Shown one piece after another: positions 1 through 8,200 of a stretch of DNA of 9,251 nt. Origin of the DNA: Desulfobacteraceae bacterium (GTDB taxonomy: Bacteria; Desulfobacterota; Desulfobacteria; Desulfobacterales; DAOWNP01); contig DAOWNP010000081.1 of NCBI GenBank assembly GCA_030642545.1, positions 1 to 9,251 on the forward strand, read 5' to 3'. Each line of letters begins with the position of its first letter. Position 1 is the stretch's first letter. The notes under the pieces were generated by a model, which had not been told where the DNA came from, made no database searches, and saw nothing but the letters and a program-made list of their open reading frames with translations. A program made the position numbers and the translations under genes.

Positions 1-137
1 TTAAAAGTTGCAGGAGAAAGATATCTTAATGGATAATTAAAAGTACTGATATCAAGAGTTCCACCCATGTCAATTCTGCACGGAGCAGACGCACAAATTG
101 TTTCTGATTCCAATATTTTTTTTATCTTATTATACAT
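1..137 (-). CDS. GHMP-family sugar kinase, N-terminal fragment (runs off the left edge)
   Basis: Forty-five codons of a minus-strand gene are visible; the rest lies beyond the left edge. After a short lysine-rich start, the protein reads SAPCRIDMGGTLDI from about residue 16, then STFNYPLRYLSPATF. The opening S/A-P-x-R-I-D-x-G-G-x-x-D pattern is the N-terminal substrate-binding motif of GHMP kinases (galactokinase, mevalonate kinase and heptose-7-phosphate kinase relatives). The ATP-binding glycine-rich loop that would confirm the family lies outside the window. The start at 137 is the only upstream ATG and sits 7 bases after the recO stop. A weak GAGA stretch lies upstream, so the gene is probably translated from the mgtE-recO message. 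Substrate cannot be told from this fragment. Family assignment is fairly secure; the exact enzyme is unknown. Confidence 0.72.
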   Translation of the reverse strand, partial: MYNKIKKILESETICASAPCRIDMGGTLDISTFNYPLRYLSPATF

Positions 138-144
138 AATGTTT

Positions 145-912
145 TTATCTCTTTATTTTATGTAGAAATTTCAGACTTTTAAAATCTTTTCCCAAATAAA
201 ATCCCGTAAAAGATTCTAAAAGAAAAAGACTCTCATTTAAAGATACTTCAGAAAAACAGACACGATCAGCTTTTAATAAATCACTCCTTTTTATCCATAA
301 TAAACGTTTTATCGTACCTTTGGAAAGAAACAACTGTTTTTTTTTAATTTTAAATTTTGTACATTTACTGCACAAAATCCCCCCTTCTTCTATTTCAAAC
401 CTGATTTTGTTTGATTTAATTTTTTCAACTGATATTCCACACACACAACATTTTTCAAGCAGTGGCACCGTACCCCATAAAAGCAGAAATTTCATTAAAA
501 AAAGGATACTTATCTCTTTATCTATAAAACGATCACTGTTTATAACATCCAATACATGATTTAACAGATCAAAAAGTTTACTGTTTTGGCATCTATCTTC
601 AATTCGTGTACTTATAATTTCTGCCCAGTAACTTGCATAAGCAATTTTATTTATATCTGTACGTATTTTACCATAAGAATTTATTAAATCAGCTTCTAAC
701 AGAACTGCAAAATTCCCTTTTCCAACCTTGCAAACAATATCAAGTAAAAAAAAAGGTTCAAGAATTCCTGCAAACCGTTTTACACTCTTTTTTGCATTTT
801 TTGCAATTACAGAAATTTTACCTTTTGACCTGGTTAAAAAAATTAATATTAAATCATAGTCTCCATACTCAATTTTTCGCAGTAATACACCTGATGTAGA
901 AAAAAATGGCAT
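145..912 (-). CDS. recO: DNA repair protein RecO
   Basis: RecO acts in the cytoplasm in the RecFOR pathway, where it helps load RecA onto SSB-coated single-stranded DNA and anneals complementary strands. The 255-residue length is usual. Residues 1-80 form the OB-fold region, with the typical opening FSTSGVLLRKIEYGDYDLIL and the GKISVIAKNAKKS stretch followed by RFAGILEPF. A helical domain with AYASYWAEI near residue 91 follows. A CxxC pair at residues 155-158 and another at 181-184 match the zinc-finger module found in many RecO proteins. The start at 912 is 5 bases after the mgtE stop. An AAAAGG purine stretch abuts the ATG almost without spacing, so translation may rely on coupling to mgtE. 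The GHMP kinase gene follows after 7 bases. Nothing appears broken. Confidence 0.93.
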   Translation of the reverse strand: MPFFSTSGVLLRKIEYGDYDLILIFLTRSKGKISVIAKNAKKSVKRFAGILEPFFLLDIVCKVGKGNFAVLLEADLINSYGKIRTDINKIAYASYWAEIISTRIEDRCQNSKLFDLLNHVLDVINSDRFIDKEISILFLMKFLLLWGTVPLLEKCCVCGISVEKIKSNKIRFEIEEGGILCSKCTKFKIKKKQLFLSKGTIKRLLWIKRSDLLKADRVCFSEVSLNESLFLLESFTGFYLGKDFKSLKFLHKIKR

Positions 913-917
913 ACCTT

Positions 918-2270
918 TTAAAAGCCTATTAAAAAAGAGGCTATCTGAAAATAGGCAAAAACACTTGTTATATCAATAGCTGTTGTTACAAAAGGCCCGG
1001 TTGCAATTGCCGGATCAACATTTATTCTGACAAATATCATAGGAACCAGCGACCCTATTAATGCTGCTACTGACATAGATAAAACCACAGCAAGACCAAC
1101 TGATAAAGCCATAGAAGTATTCCCAAAATCAACTTTTGCAACAGATCCTATTAGCAATCCATAAATAACCCCTATTATACAACCTACAGAGAGCTCTTTT
1201 AATACAATAGGCCACAAATCATTTATAGCTATACGCCCTGTTGCAAGCCCTCTTACCACTATAGTTGAAGACTGTGTACCTATATTACCACCCATCCCCA
1301 TAATAACCGGAATAAAAGCTACAAGATATACAAAATCATTTAATTTTGTCATATAGTAATCAATTACAAAAAATGCTATTAGACCTCCTATACAACTTGC
1401 AAATAACCATGGAAGTCTTATTCTTGTACTACTTAAAATTGACTTTGTTTCAATAAATTCATCTCCCACTCCTGCCATTTTTAAAATATCTTCAGTTGCC
1501 TCCTGCCTGAATACATCAATAACATCATCAACCGTTACTATTCCAACAAGTCTATTTGACTCATCTACAACAGGTACAGCAAGTATATCATATTTTGCAA
1601 CTATTTTTGCCACCTCCTCCTGATCAACATCTGTATGCACAGAAATAACATCTGTAACCATAAATTTTTTAAGCATGGTGTCAGGAGATACAACAACAAG
1701 CTGTCTCAAAGAGATAATTCCTGCAAGTTTTTCATATTCATCAATAACATACAGATAAAAAGGCATCTCAACATCAAGATACTCTTTTTGAATAGATTCT
1801 ATAGCCATTTTTGCGGTAAAATCATCACGCAGGGCAATAAAATCTGTTACCATTATTCCACCTGCAGTATCATTTCCATATTTAAGCAGATCTTCTACTT
1901 CTTTTGAACCTTCATGCTTCATTAGCTCCAAGATAGCTTCTGATTTTTCTACAGGAAATCTTCCTATAATATCTGCAGCATCATCTGTGGGCATTATATC
2001 AATGATTTTTGCCAAAAGATCAAGATCAAGATCTTCAATTAAATTAATAAATACATCTTCTTCAAGCTCTCCAAAAAGCAATCCCTTTTGCTCTAAACCT
2101 TCAATCATCTCAAATAAAAGTTTCTGATTTGAAAGAGAAAGAGAGTTAAATACTAAAGCCAAATCAGCAGCATGAACCTTATTAACCATCTTATAAAGAT
2201 GCGTTACAGCACCCCGTCTTATCAAACGCTTTATACTATCTATAAGAACTCTATTTTTTTTATTTAACAT
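918..2270 (-). CDS. mgtE: MgtE-type magnesium transporter/channel
   Basis: MgtE is an inner-membrane, Mg2+-gated Mg2+ channel that closes when cytosolic Mg2+ is high. The 450-residue protein has the full family layout. An N-terminal helical superfamily domain spans about residues 35-137, with the MPTDDAADII signature at 93-102. Two CBS domains follow at about 140-200 and 204-260, then a connecting plug-type helix at about 262-282. A membrane domain of about five helices runs from 286 to 450. Key motifs are MGMGGNIGTQSS in the second membrane helix (residues 325-336) and TTAIDITS in the last, whose Asp433 matches the selectivity-filter aspartate known in Thermus MgtE (D432). The ATG at 2270 has an AGGA ribosome-binding site 6 bases upstream. 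It is the first gene after the rodZ terminator, so it needs its own promoter. recO follows 5 bases downstream. Confidence 0.96.
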   Translation of the reverse strand: MLNKKNRVLIDSIKRLIRRGAVTHLYKMVNKVHAADLALVFNSLSLSNQKLLFEMIEGLEQKGLLFGELEEDVFINLIEDLDLDLLAKIIDIMPTDDAADIIGRFPVEKSEAILELMKHEGSKEVEDLLKYGNDTAGGIMVTDFIALRDDFTAKMAIESIQKEYLDVEMPFYLYVIDEYEKLAGIISLRQLVVVSPDTMLKKFMVTDVISVHTDVDQEEVAKIVAKYDILAVPVVDESNRLVGIVTVDDVIDVFRQEATEDILKMAGVGDEFIETKSILSSTRIRLPWLFASCIGGLIAFFVIDYYMTKLNDFVYLVAFIPVIMGMGGNIGTQSSTIVVRGLATGRIAINDLWPIVLKELSVGCIIGVIYGLLIGSVAKVDFGNTSMALSVGLAVVLSMSVAALIGSLVPMIFVRINVDPAIATGPFVTTAIDITSVFAYFQIASFLIGF

Positions 2271-2276
2271 AACAGA

Positions 2277-2280
2277 TCCT
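2277..2280 (-). promoter_or_regulatory. Ribosome-binding site of mgtE
   Basis: AGGA on the minus strand lies 6 bases before the mgtE ATG (2270-2268). It is one of the clearer Shine-Dalgarno matches in this window and supports the chosen start. Confidence 0.65.
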
Positions 2281-2317
2281 GTAAAACATTAATAATACCC
2301 ACAAAAATTAACTAATT

Positions 2318-2439
2318 TATAGATTGTCACATAATTATCCGATTTTTTAAATTGGCACAAGACATGCGAGAAGAGATAATACTAAAACATATATCTCCTA
2401 CCAATAACTTAAGTGAAATTATTTATGTGACGGTCTATA
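2318..2439. repeat. 17-bp inverted repeat enclosing 88 bases, upstream of mgtE
   Basis: The left arm is TATAGATTGTCACATAA (2318-2334) and the right arm is TTATGTGACGGTCTATA (2423-2439). Fifteen of 17 positions are complementary as DNA. The two exceptions would be G-U pairs in a plus-strand RNA but C-A mismatches in a minus-strand RNA. Within the loop, ATTGG (2351-2355) can pair with CCAAT (2401-2405), and GAGATA (2373-2378) with TATCTC (2392-2397), giving a nested fold. The arms end at TA dinucleotides. It could be a small non-autonomous element with terminal repeats, a structured RNA, or a paired protein-binding site. The sequence alone does not decide between these. Confidence 0.55.
2376..2404 (-). 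promoter_or_regulatory. Candidate sigma-70 promoter for the mgtE operon
   Basis: Minus-strand TTGGTA (2404-2399; 4 of 6 to the -35 consensus), a 17-base spacer, and TATTAT (2381-2376; 5 of 6 to the -10 consensus). It lies after the rodZ terminator and before mgtE, where a promoter is required. It would start RNA near 2369 and give a leader of about 100 bases. The region is very AT-rich, so chance matches are common. Confidence 0.4.
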
Positions 2440-2448
2440 GTTTGCTGC

Positions 2449-2489
2449 AAAAAAAAAAGCACCTGCACAATCACAGCTCAGGCACTTTT
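2449..2489 (-). terminator. Rho-independent terminator of the mfd-rodZ block
   Basis: On the minus strand, AAAAGTGCCTG (2489-2479) pairs with CAGGTGCTTTT (2465-2455) as an 11-bp stem around a 13-base loop. A run of T from 2458 to 2449 follows and overlaps the stem base. Two of the pairs are G-U on the minus strand. On the plus strand the same positions are C-A mismatches, so the hairpin favours minus-strand transcripts. It lies about 115 bases past the rodZ stop and before mgtE. Confidence 0.75.
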
Positions 2490-2604
2490 AAAATTTATAT
2501 TTATATTTATATATTTAAAACAATTATTTATTATTAAGAGGCAGGAAAAATTGCAAGATATTTAATATATTTCTTTTATAAAAATTTGAAAGTAAAACAT
2601 TTTT
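2490..2604. other. AT-rich untranslated stretch after rodZ
   Basis: This is the rest of the 334-base gap between mgtE and rodZ (2271-2604), which otherwise holds the mgtE leader and promoter, the inverted repeat and the terminator. It is almost entirely A and T. It includes a period-6 TTATAT run at about 2495-2512. I see no gene or RNA in it. Confidence 0.5.
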
Positions 2605-3396
2605 TTACATACCATAGCAGCCTTCAACCACTTTTTTATTATCATGTAATATCAATGGATTGTCATTTAATCTTATTTTTACGGCATTTTTATTGGCTAT
2701 TGCAATATTAAAATTCTTATTTGCTTCAAATTCAATATAATCTCCAGAATGTATATTATACTCTTTTGTATGTTCATTATCTACAACTATCTTTATCCAT
2801 GTTTCATCAACAGCATTGATATAAAGCAGCATTTTCTTTGATTTATCATCAACATTGTTTTCAATAACAAGCTGAAGCATATCAGGATGAACAACCACCC
2901 GCGGGTTATCATAAACATCTGTACCCAATAATTGCGACTTTTTTACATTTAAATTTCCTTCACTTGCAATAGATGAGCTGATACCACCATTTTCAATAAA
3001 ACTGTTCTTTGTTTTAAAAGCTATAATTACAAAAAATACAGCCATAAAAGCTAATATAGCTAATACCTTTGGAGATTTTTTGAAAAAATTTATTTTTTTG
3101 CAAGACTTTCTTTTTTGAGATTCAAGATTATTGATATACACATCATGACTCTCTTTATGCAGTTTTACAGCTCTCTGTTTATCAGCTCCCACAACATCAG
3201 CATATGCCAAAACAAATCCTTTTACATAGATTTCTGCAGGAAGCCTGCTATGATCTTCATCTTCTATAAAAGATAATATATCCGTCCCAACCCTTATATC
3301 TTTTGATATCTCTTCTATATCTATCTCTTTTTGAATTCTGAAAGAGCTAAGATAGCGTCCAAATGTTACAGGCTCTGTTAAAAAATTTGCACTCAT
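2605..3396 (-). CDS. rodZ: RodZ-like protein: cytoplasmic HTH, one membrane helix, DUF4115 domain
   Basis: RodZ links the MreB cytoskeleton to the inner membrane and the elongation machinery in rod-shaped cells. This 263-residue protein has that layout. An Xre-like helix-turn-helix domain spans about residues 10-80 (FGRYLSSFRIQKEIDIEEIS, then LPAEIYVKGFVLAYADVVG). A basic linker at 95-110 is followed by one membrane helix at about 110-127 (VLAILAFMAVFFVIIAF). A variable linker leads to a C-terminal periplasmic domain at about 190-250, where DETWIKIVVDNEHTKEYNIH and GDYIEFEA match the DUF4115 pattern. It is shorter than Escherichia coli RodZ (about 337 residues), mostly in the linker. The ATG at 3396 has only a weak GGTG upstream. 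The gene is last in the block, 67 bases after surA and before a terminator. No mreB is present, so a purely regulatory role for the HTH cannot be ruled out. Confidence 0.82.
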   Translation of the reverse strand: MSANFLTEPVTFGRYLSSFRIQKEIDIEEISKDIRVGTDILSFIEDEDHSRLPAEIYVKGFVLAYADVVGADKQRAVKLHKESHDVYINNLESQKRKSCKKINFFKKSPKVLAILAFMAVFFVIIAFKTKNSFIENGGISSSIASEGNLNVKKSQLLGTDVYDNPRVVVHPDMLQLVIENNVDDKSKKMLLYINAVDETWIKIVVDNEHTKEYNIHSGDYIEFEANKNFNIAIANKNAVKIRLNDNPLILHDNKKVVEGCYGM

Positions 3397-3463
3397 AATG
3401 CACCATTTATATATTTTTTATCATTATTATTATTATAAAATATAGATACTTCTCGTATACACC

Positions 3464-4471
3464 CTAATTAATAATTTTTATTACAGATTTTTCTCTTAAT
3501 TTTTCTAACCAGTTTAAATACTCTTTGTTTACAACTTCATTATAAAGTTTATTTTCAATATCAGCATAAGCCAATTCAAATGATTTGCCTTCTGTTGTCA
3601 CAATCTCCTCTACAAAAAAAATCTGATACCCATAATCTGTCTCAATAATACCTGTATATTCTCCAACCTTAATCTTTCTAATCACCTGCTGTAATTTAGC
3701 AGATAGTCCACTCTCTTCTATAAATCCTAAATCACCTCCCTGAGAAGCAAGAGCTGATCCAGAATATTTTTTTGCTGCCTCTGCAAAATCTTCTCCTTTA
3801 TTTAACGAATCAAGAATAGATTTCATCTTGTTTTCAGCATTTTTTTTCTCATCTTCGGTTGCATACTCAGGCAGAGGAATAAGAAGATTTCTTAAATGGT
3901 ATTTAATTTTTCCTTTATACTGCTTTGCATTTTTATTATAATAATCTTTAATATCTTCTTCAGTTATTACAATTTTTGATTTAACCTGATAATTAACCAG
4001 TTTACTTCTCAATATCTGTTTTTCTAAACTATCTTTATATCCATCTATAGTTAAACCTTCCTGCAAAAGAGCTGCTCTTAAATCCTCATCTGTATAATAA
4101 TTATCTTTTTTTATACGCTCTATTGCACTATCTAACTCTTTGTCATCCACAGATATATTATTTTTTCCTATCTCCTGTTCAGTAAGTTTTTTATCAATCA
4201 AACGATCAATAGCATCTTTCCTGACCTGATAAATCATCTTTTTCTCTCTATCCGGCAAATACCCGCTTTTGATTATTTTTTGATAATATTGATCAAAAAC
4301 TTCATTTAAATCTGATAGTGTAATAATGTCATCATTTACAACAACAACAATTCTATCCACAATCTCACTTGAATAAAGTGATTGTATCTGTAAATTTAAC
4401 AAACAAAACAGTAACACAATAATTTTTGCATAATATTTAAAATATATGTTTTTTTTTACTTTTTTACCCAT
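3464..4471 (-). CDS. surA: Periplasmic SurA-type chaperone / parvulin peptidyl-prolyl isomerase
   Basis: SurA proteins bind unfolded outer-membrane proteins in the periplasm and isomerise prolyl bonds. The 335-residue protein starts with a lysine-rich segment and a hydrophobic core (AKIIVLLFCLLNL, residues 15-27), read as a signal peptide cut near residue 35. The mature part begins EIVDRIVVVVNDDIITLSDL, the classic SurA N-terminal opening, and continues as a helical domain to about residue 180. One parvulin domain spans about 187-290, with GEDFAEAAKKYSGS, SQGGDLGFIEES and the closing TDYGYQIFFVEEI. A short C-terminal helix (EYLNWLEKLREKSVI) rejoins the chaperone core. Escherichia coli SurA has two parvulin domains; this protein has one, as in many deltaproteobacterial homologues. 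The gene lies 23 bases after the lipoprotein gene and 67 before rodZ. A run of nine A bases covers codons 5-8. Confidence 0.9.
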   Translation of the reverse strand: MGKKVKKNIYFKYYAKIIVLLFCLLNLQIQSLYSSEIVDRIVVVVNDDIITLSDLNEVFDQYYQKIIKSGYLPDREKKMIYQVRKDAIDRLIDKKLTEQEIGKNNISVDDKELDSAIERIKKDNYYTDEDLRAALLQEGLTIDGYKDSLEKQILRSKLVNYQVKSKIVITEEDIKDYYNKNAKQYKGKIKYHLRNLLIPLPEYATEDEKKNAENKMKSILDSLNKGEDFAEAAKKYSGSALASQGGDLGFIEESGLSAKLQQVIRKIKVGEYTGIIETDYGYQIFFVEEIVTTEGKSFELAYADIENKLYNEVVNKEYLNWLEKLREKSVIKIIN

Positions 4472-4494
4472 ATCGTATAACTCGTACTAAAAAA

Positions 4495-5238
4495 TTAATT
4501 AACATTTTCTGTCTTTTTTTTGACTATAAACGTAGAATCTATTTTATCCACGTTCCTTAATATTTTTTTTATCAAGTCTGTATTTATTTTAATATCATAT
4601 CTGCTTTTTACACCTTCTATCCACTCAGGATAAGTGTTTTGTGCTTTTTCTATCCTGATATATTTTTCTATTTCACCATCTGTTTTAAGAGACTTATTAT
4701 CACCTGCATTATTATTAAGTTTTTCCCTGTATAATTCAATCTCTTTTTGGGTAATTACAATCTTACTGATTAAAAAACAGTCCACCACTTTTTCTATTAA
4801 CAACCGCCTTCTAAGACTGTCCAACCAGTCTTTATATGAAATAGTATTTTCTAACAAAACAGTCTGAAAAGCTTCCTTGTCATATTCTTTAGTAAATTTT
4901 TCAACTGTTTGCATAAGTTCATCATCAGATACTTTTATATTACTTTCATCAGCGAAGTTTATAAGCACCATCTCAACTAACAATTCACTAACCTGCTGTA
5001 AAACTATATTATTACATTCTTCTGAATTTTGAGAAATTTTATCCCTACAGGTAAGCTTTACCTTATCTACAGTCTGTTTAAATTCACTAACTGTAAGTAT
5101 ATGGCTATCTACTTTTATTACAAATTCTTCTTTTACTATATTGTTATTACATGAATATATCACAAAAAGAAACATAATAATATAACTTTTAATAAATCTA
5201 TGGGGTTTATTGTTTTTGCTTTTAAAAATTTTTACCAC
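4495..5238 (-). CDS. SurA-like lipoprotein, chaperone domain only
   Basis: A 247-residue protein resembling the chaperone part of SurA. A basic N-terminus and hydrophobic core (YIIMFLFVIYS) end at Cys30, a plausible lipoprotein attachment site although Tyr at -2 is atypical. The mature part has FVIKVDSHILTVSEFKQTVD (cf. SurA openings), a helical middle with LLVEMVLINFADESNIKVSD, and ISKIVITQKEIELY at about 157-170. That last stretch parallels KSKIVITEEDIKDYY in the next gene. Where a parvulin domain should follow there are only about 25 residues, then TYPEWIEGVKSRYDIKIN, the C-terminal return helix. It is therefore probably a folding factor anchored to a membrane, without isomerase activity. 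The start is uncertain. The GTG at 5238 is 3 bases after the mfd stop and the GAGGGG stretch abuts it with no spacing. The next ATG (codon 22) would remove the basic part of the signal. Translational coupling to mfd is likely. Confidence 0.72.
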   Translation of the reverse strand: MVKIFKSKNNKPHRFIKSYIIMFLFVIYSCNNNIVKEEFVIKVDSHILTVSEFKQTVDKVKLTCRDKISQNSEECNNIVLQQVSELLVEMVLINFADESNIKVSDDELMQTVEKFTKEYDKEAFQTVLLENTISYKDWLDSLRRRLLIEKVVDCFLISKIVITQKEIELYREKLNNNAGDNKSLKTDGEIEKYIRIEKAQNTYPEWIEGVKSRYDIKINTDLIKKILRNVDKIDSTFIVKKKTENVN

Positions 5239-5241
5239 CCC

Positions 5242-8200
5242 TCACCCATTTGTATTAACTGCAATGCTTTTCAAGATTTTTTTAACAAAAATAAAATTTT
5301 GCTTTGCAGTTTTTTTTGGCAAATTTGCTATCAACAGATTATCTTTTGTAATCCTTAAATTATCTGGATCAGAATCTATAACATTTATTATACCCAAAGG
5401 AGTTTTTTGATGAGCATCAGAAAACTGGAGCTTAAGATATTTTTCCAGAAAATCTAACTTTACAACTCCGGCTTTTACAGATAAGATTTTCAGCATAATT
5501 TTTAGTAAAAGGTTTCCTGTTTCATCTGGAAACCTCCCGTACCTGTCTATCAATTCCTCTTTAAACAATGAAATATCACCAATGTCTTCCATCTTTACGA
5601 GTCTCCGATAAGCTGAAAGCCTCTGATCAATATCTTTAATATATTCCTGGCTTATATATGCAGATAAACAAATATTTATTTCAGGTTCAAGATCATACTG
5701 CATTGGCTTGCCTTTTAACTCATTAATCGTATCCTCCATAAGTTTTAAAAACATGTCATAGCCAACAGCCGCAATATGACCTGACTGGGACGCACCAAGA
5801 ACTGCCCCTCCTCCTCTTATCTGCAAATCACTCATAGCTATTTTAAACCCGGAACCTAAATCACTGTGTTCCATCAACACTTTAAGCCTTTTTTGTGCTT
5901 TCTCCCCTATATTACTGTCTTTAGGAATAAAAAGATAAGCATATGCTTGTTCATCAGCCCTTCCTACACGACCTCTTAGCTGATAAATCTGAGACAAACC
6001 AAACTTGTCTGCCCGATTCACAAAAATTGTATTTGCTGCGGGAATATCAAGTCCTGATTCAACTATTGTAGTACATACAAGCATGTCAATCTCTCTATTA
6101 TTAAACTTTAACATAACTTTTTCTAAAGCATCCTCTCCCAATCTTCCATGAGCCACATCAATTCTACACTCAGGTACTATTTTATGCAAAGATTTTGCCA
6201 ATTTAAAAATAGTACTGATATTATTATGAATAAAAAATATCTGACCGGATCTCAGCAACTCTTTTTTCACAGCATCAGCTATAACAACTTCATTAAATTC
6301 AGATATATATGTTAATATGGCATGTCTTTGTTCAGGAGGTGTTGCAATAAGACTAATATCTCTTAAACCCATCAAAGACATATGAAGAGTCCTCGGTATT
6401 GGCGTAGCAGTGAGAGCCAGACAATCCACAGTCTCTTTTATTTTTTTTAATTTCTCCTTATGTGTTACACCAAAACGCTGCTCCTCATCTATAACTATCA
6501 GCCCTATATCTTTAAATTTAATATCTTTCTGCAAAAGCCTGTGTGTTCCAATCACAATATCAACAAGACCTGCATTCAAATCATTTACTATCAAACGTTG
6601 TTTGCTTACTGATCTAAATCTGTTTAAGCACTCTATCCTGACAGGATAGTCCTTAAATCTTGATGTAAATGTTTTAAAATGCTGCTCTGCCAAAACAGTT
6701 GTAGGTACCAGTATTGCCACCTGCTTATTATCACTTACCGCTTTAAAAGATGCCCTGAGAGCCACCTCAGTTTTTCCATACCCTACATCACCACAAACAA
6801 GTCTATCCATTGGAACAGTTTTTTGCATATCATACAACACATCATCTATAGCTTTTAACTGATCTTTTGTTTCTTCATAGGGAAACCCTGCTTCAAACTC
6901 CATAAAATAACTATCTACCGCACCAAATTCATACCCTTTTTTCACTTTACGGGATGCATATAAATTCAACAACTCGTTAGCCATTTTCCTTACAACTTTT
7001 TTAGCTCTGCTTTTTACACGATCCCAGGATTTTGAGCCAAGCTTATCTAAAACAGGAACTATGGAATCAACACCCATATATTTTTTAGCAAGATTCATAC
7101 GTTCAACAGGAAGATAAAGCTTATCATCTCCATAATAATTAAGAAGAATATAATCATTAAAAGTACCATTAAATTTTAATTTAACCAACCCTTTATATTG
7201 CCCTATACCATGATCAGCATGAACTATAAAATCTCCATCTTTCAAGTCCTCAAAATCAAAAATCTGCGTTGAAACACCCGGCTCTCTTTTTTTTATTGCT
7301 ATTCTTCTGCCTTTTGTTCCAAAAATTTCATCTTCAGTAACTATAGATAAAAACTCAGCTTCCCAGACAAACCCTTTTTTAATATGGCTCAAACATATAT
7401 ATATACCAGTTTGATCAGCCTCTTTATATTCACCTATAATTAAAGTCTCAATATCATATAATTTTAAAAGAGATCTTAACCTTTCCGCCTGAAGCTTAGT
7501 AGCACATAAAATTAATATCCTGGATCTGTTTTTCCGGTTTTCACTAATCCAGTTAACAAGAGGCAAAAAAAGTTTATCTTTATTATCAATATTTTTCTGG
7601 TGTATCCGGATTAATTCATTGCCTTTTACATTAAAATTAACAACTTCAGTCCCATGTTGTTTTCTTTCGGATAGATTATGTACAACAAAAGAATTTAATA
7701 ATACCGGTTTTTGTTTAAAAAAAGTTTTTTCCAATTCCTGCCAGCTTAAATACTGTTTTTCAGGTTCTATACAAAAACAATCTTCTTTAAGAGTTGTTTC
7801 AAAATTTTTTTTTATTTTAGCTGTATAATCTAAAACTGCGTTTTTCAGTAAAGCAGTTTCCGATAAAACAAATAATGTATCTTTAGAAAGATATTTAAAA
7901 ATTGTGTCAAGTTTAGAATAAACAAGAGGCATAAAACTCTCAATTCCTGGAAATACCCCCTCCTGACCTACTTTCTCTATAATAGCTGACAGGCTGTCAG
8001 ATGGAATATCAAGCGACCCTGCCTGCTTTTTCAACCGTTCTGTTAATTTTTTTAAATCATGCTTTTTTAAAATTATTTCCCTTGCAGGAAGAACAATAGC
8101 TTCTTTTATATCTTCAAGTTTACGCTGGGTTGTCGGAGAAAAAAATCTTAAGGAGTCTACAGTATCACCAAAAAATTCCATCCTCAGAGGATTTTCATAC

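Noticed and set aside
320..899. Plus-strand open frames opposite recO, and similar ones opposite mgtE, mfd and the SurA-like lipoprotein
   Set aside because: These are antisense shadows of well-identified genes, with no domain resemblance or ribosome-binding sites.
2327..2365. A 12-codon reading frame in the mgtE leader (MSCANLKNRIIM, minus strand), its ATG a few bases from the predicted transcription start
   Set aside because: No ribosome-binding site, no proline or acidic codons like those of known Mg2+-sensing leader peptides, and the transcription start itself is only predicted. A frame this short is expected by chance.
2352..2537. Plus-strand open frame of 61 codons in the mgtE-rodZ gap
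   Set aside because: It runs through the inverted repeat arm, the terminator and the low-complexity AT tract (ending in repeated IYIYIY), has no ribosome-binding site, and resembles no protein I know.
3432..3437. TATAAT on the minus strand between surA and rodZ, beside an ATT repeat
   Set aside because: No -35-like hexamer at 16-18 bases, and the match falls in a simple (ATT) repeat, where TATAAT-like strings are expected.
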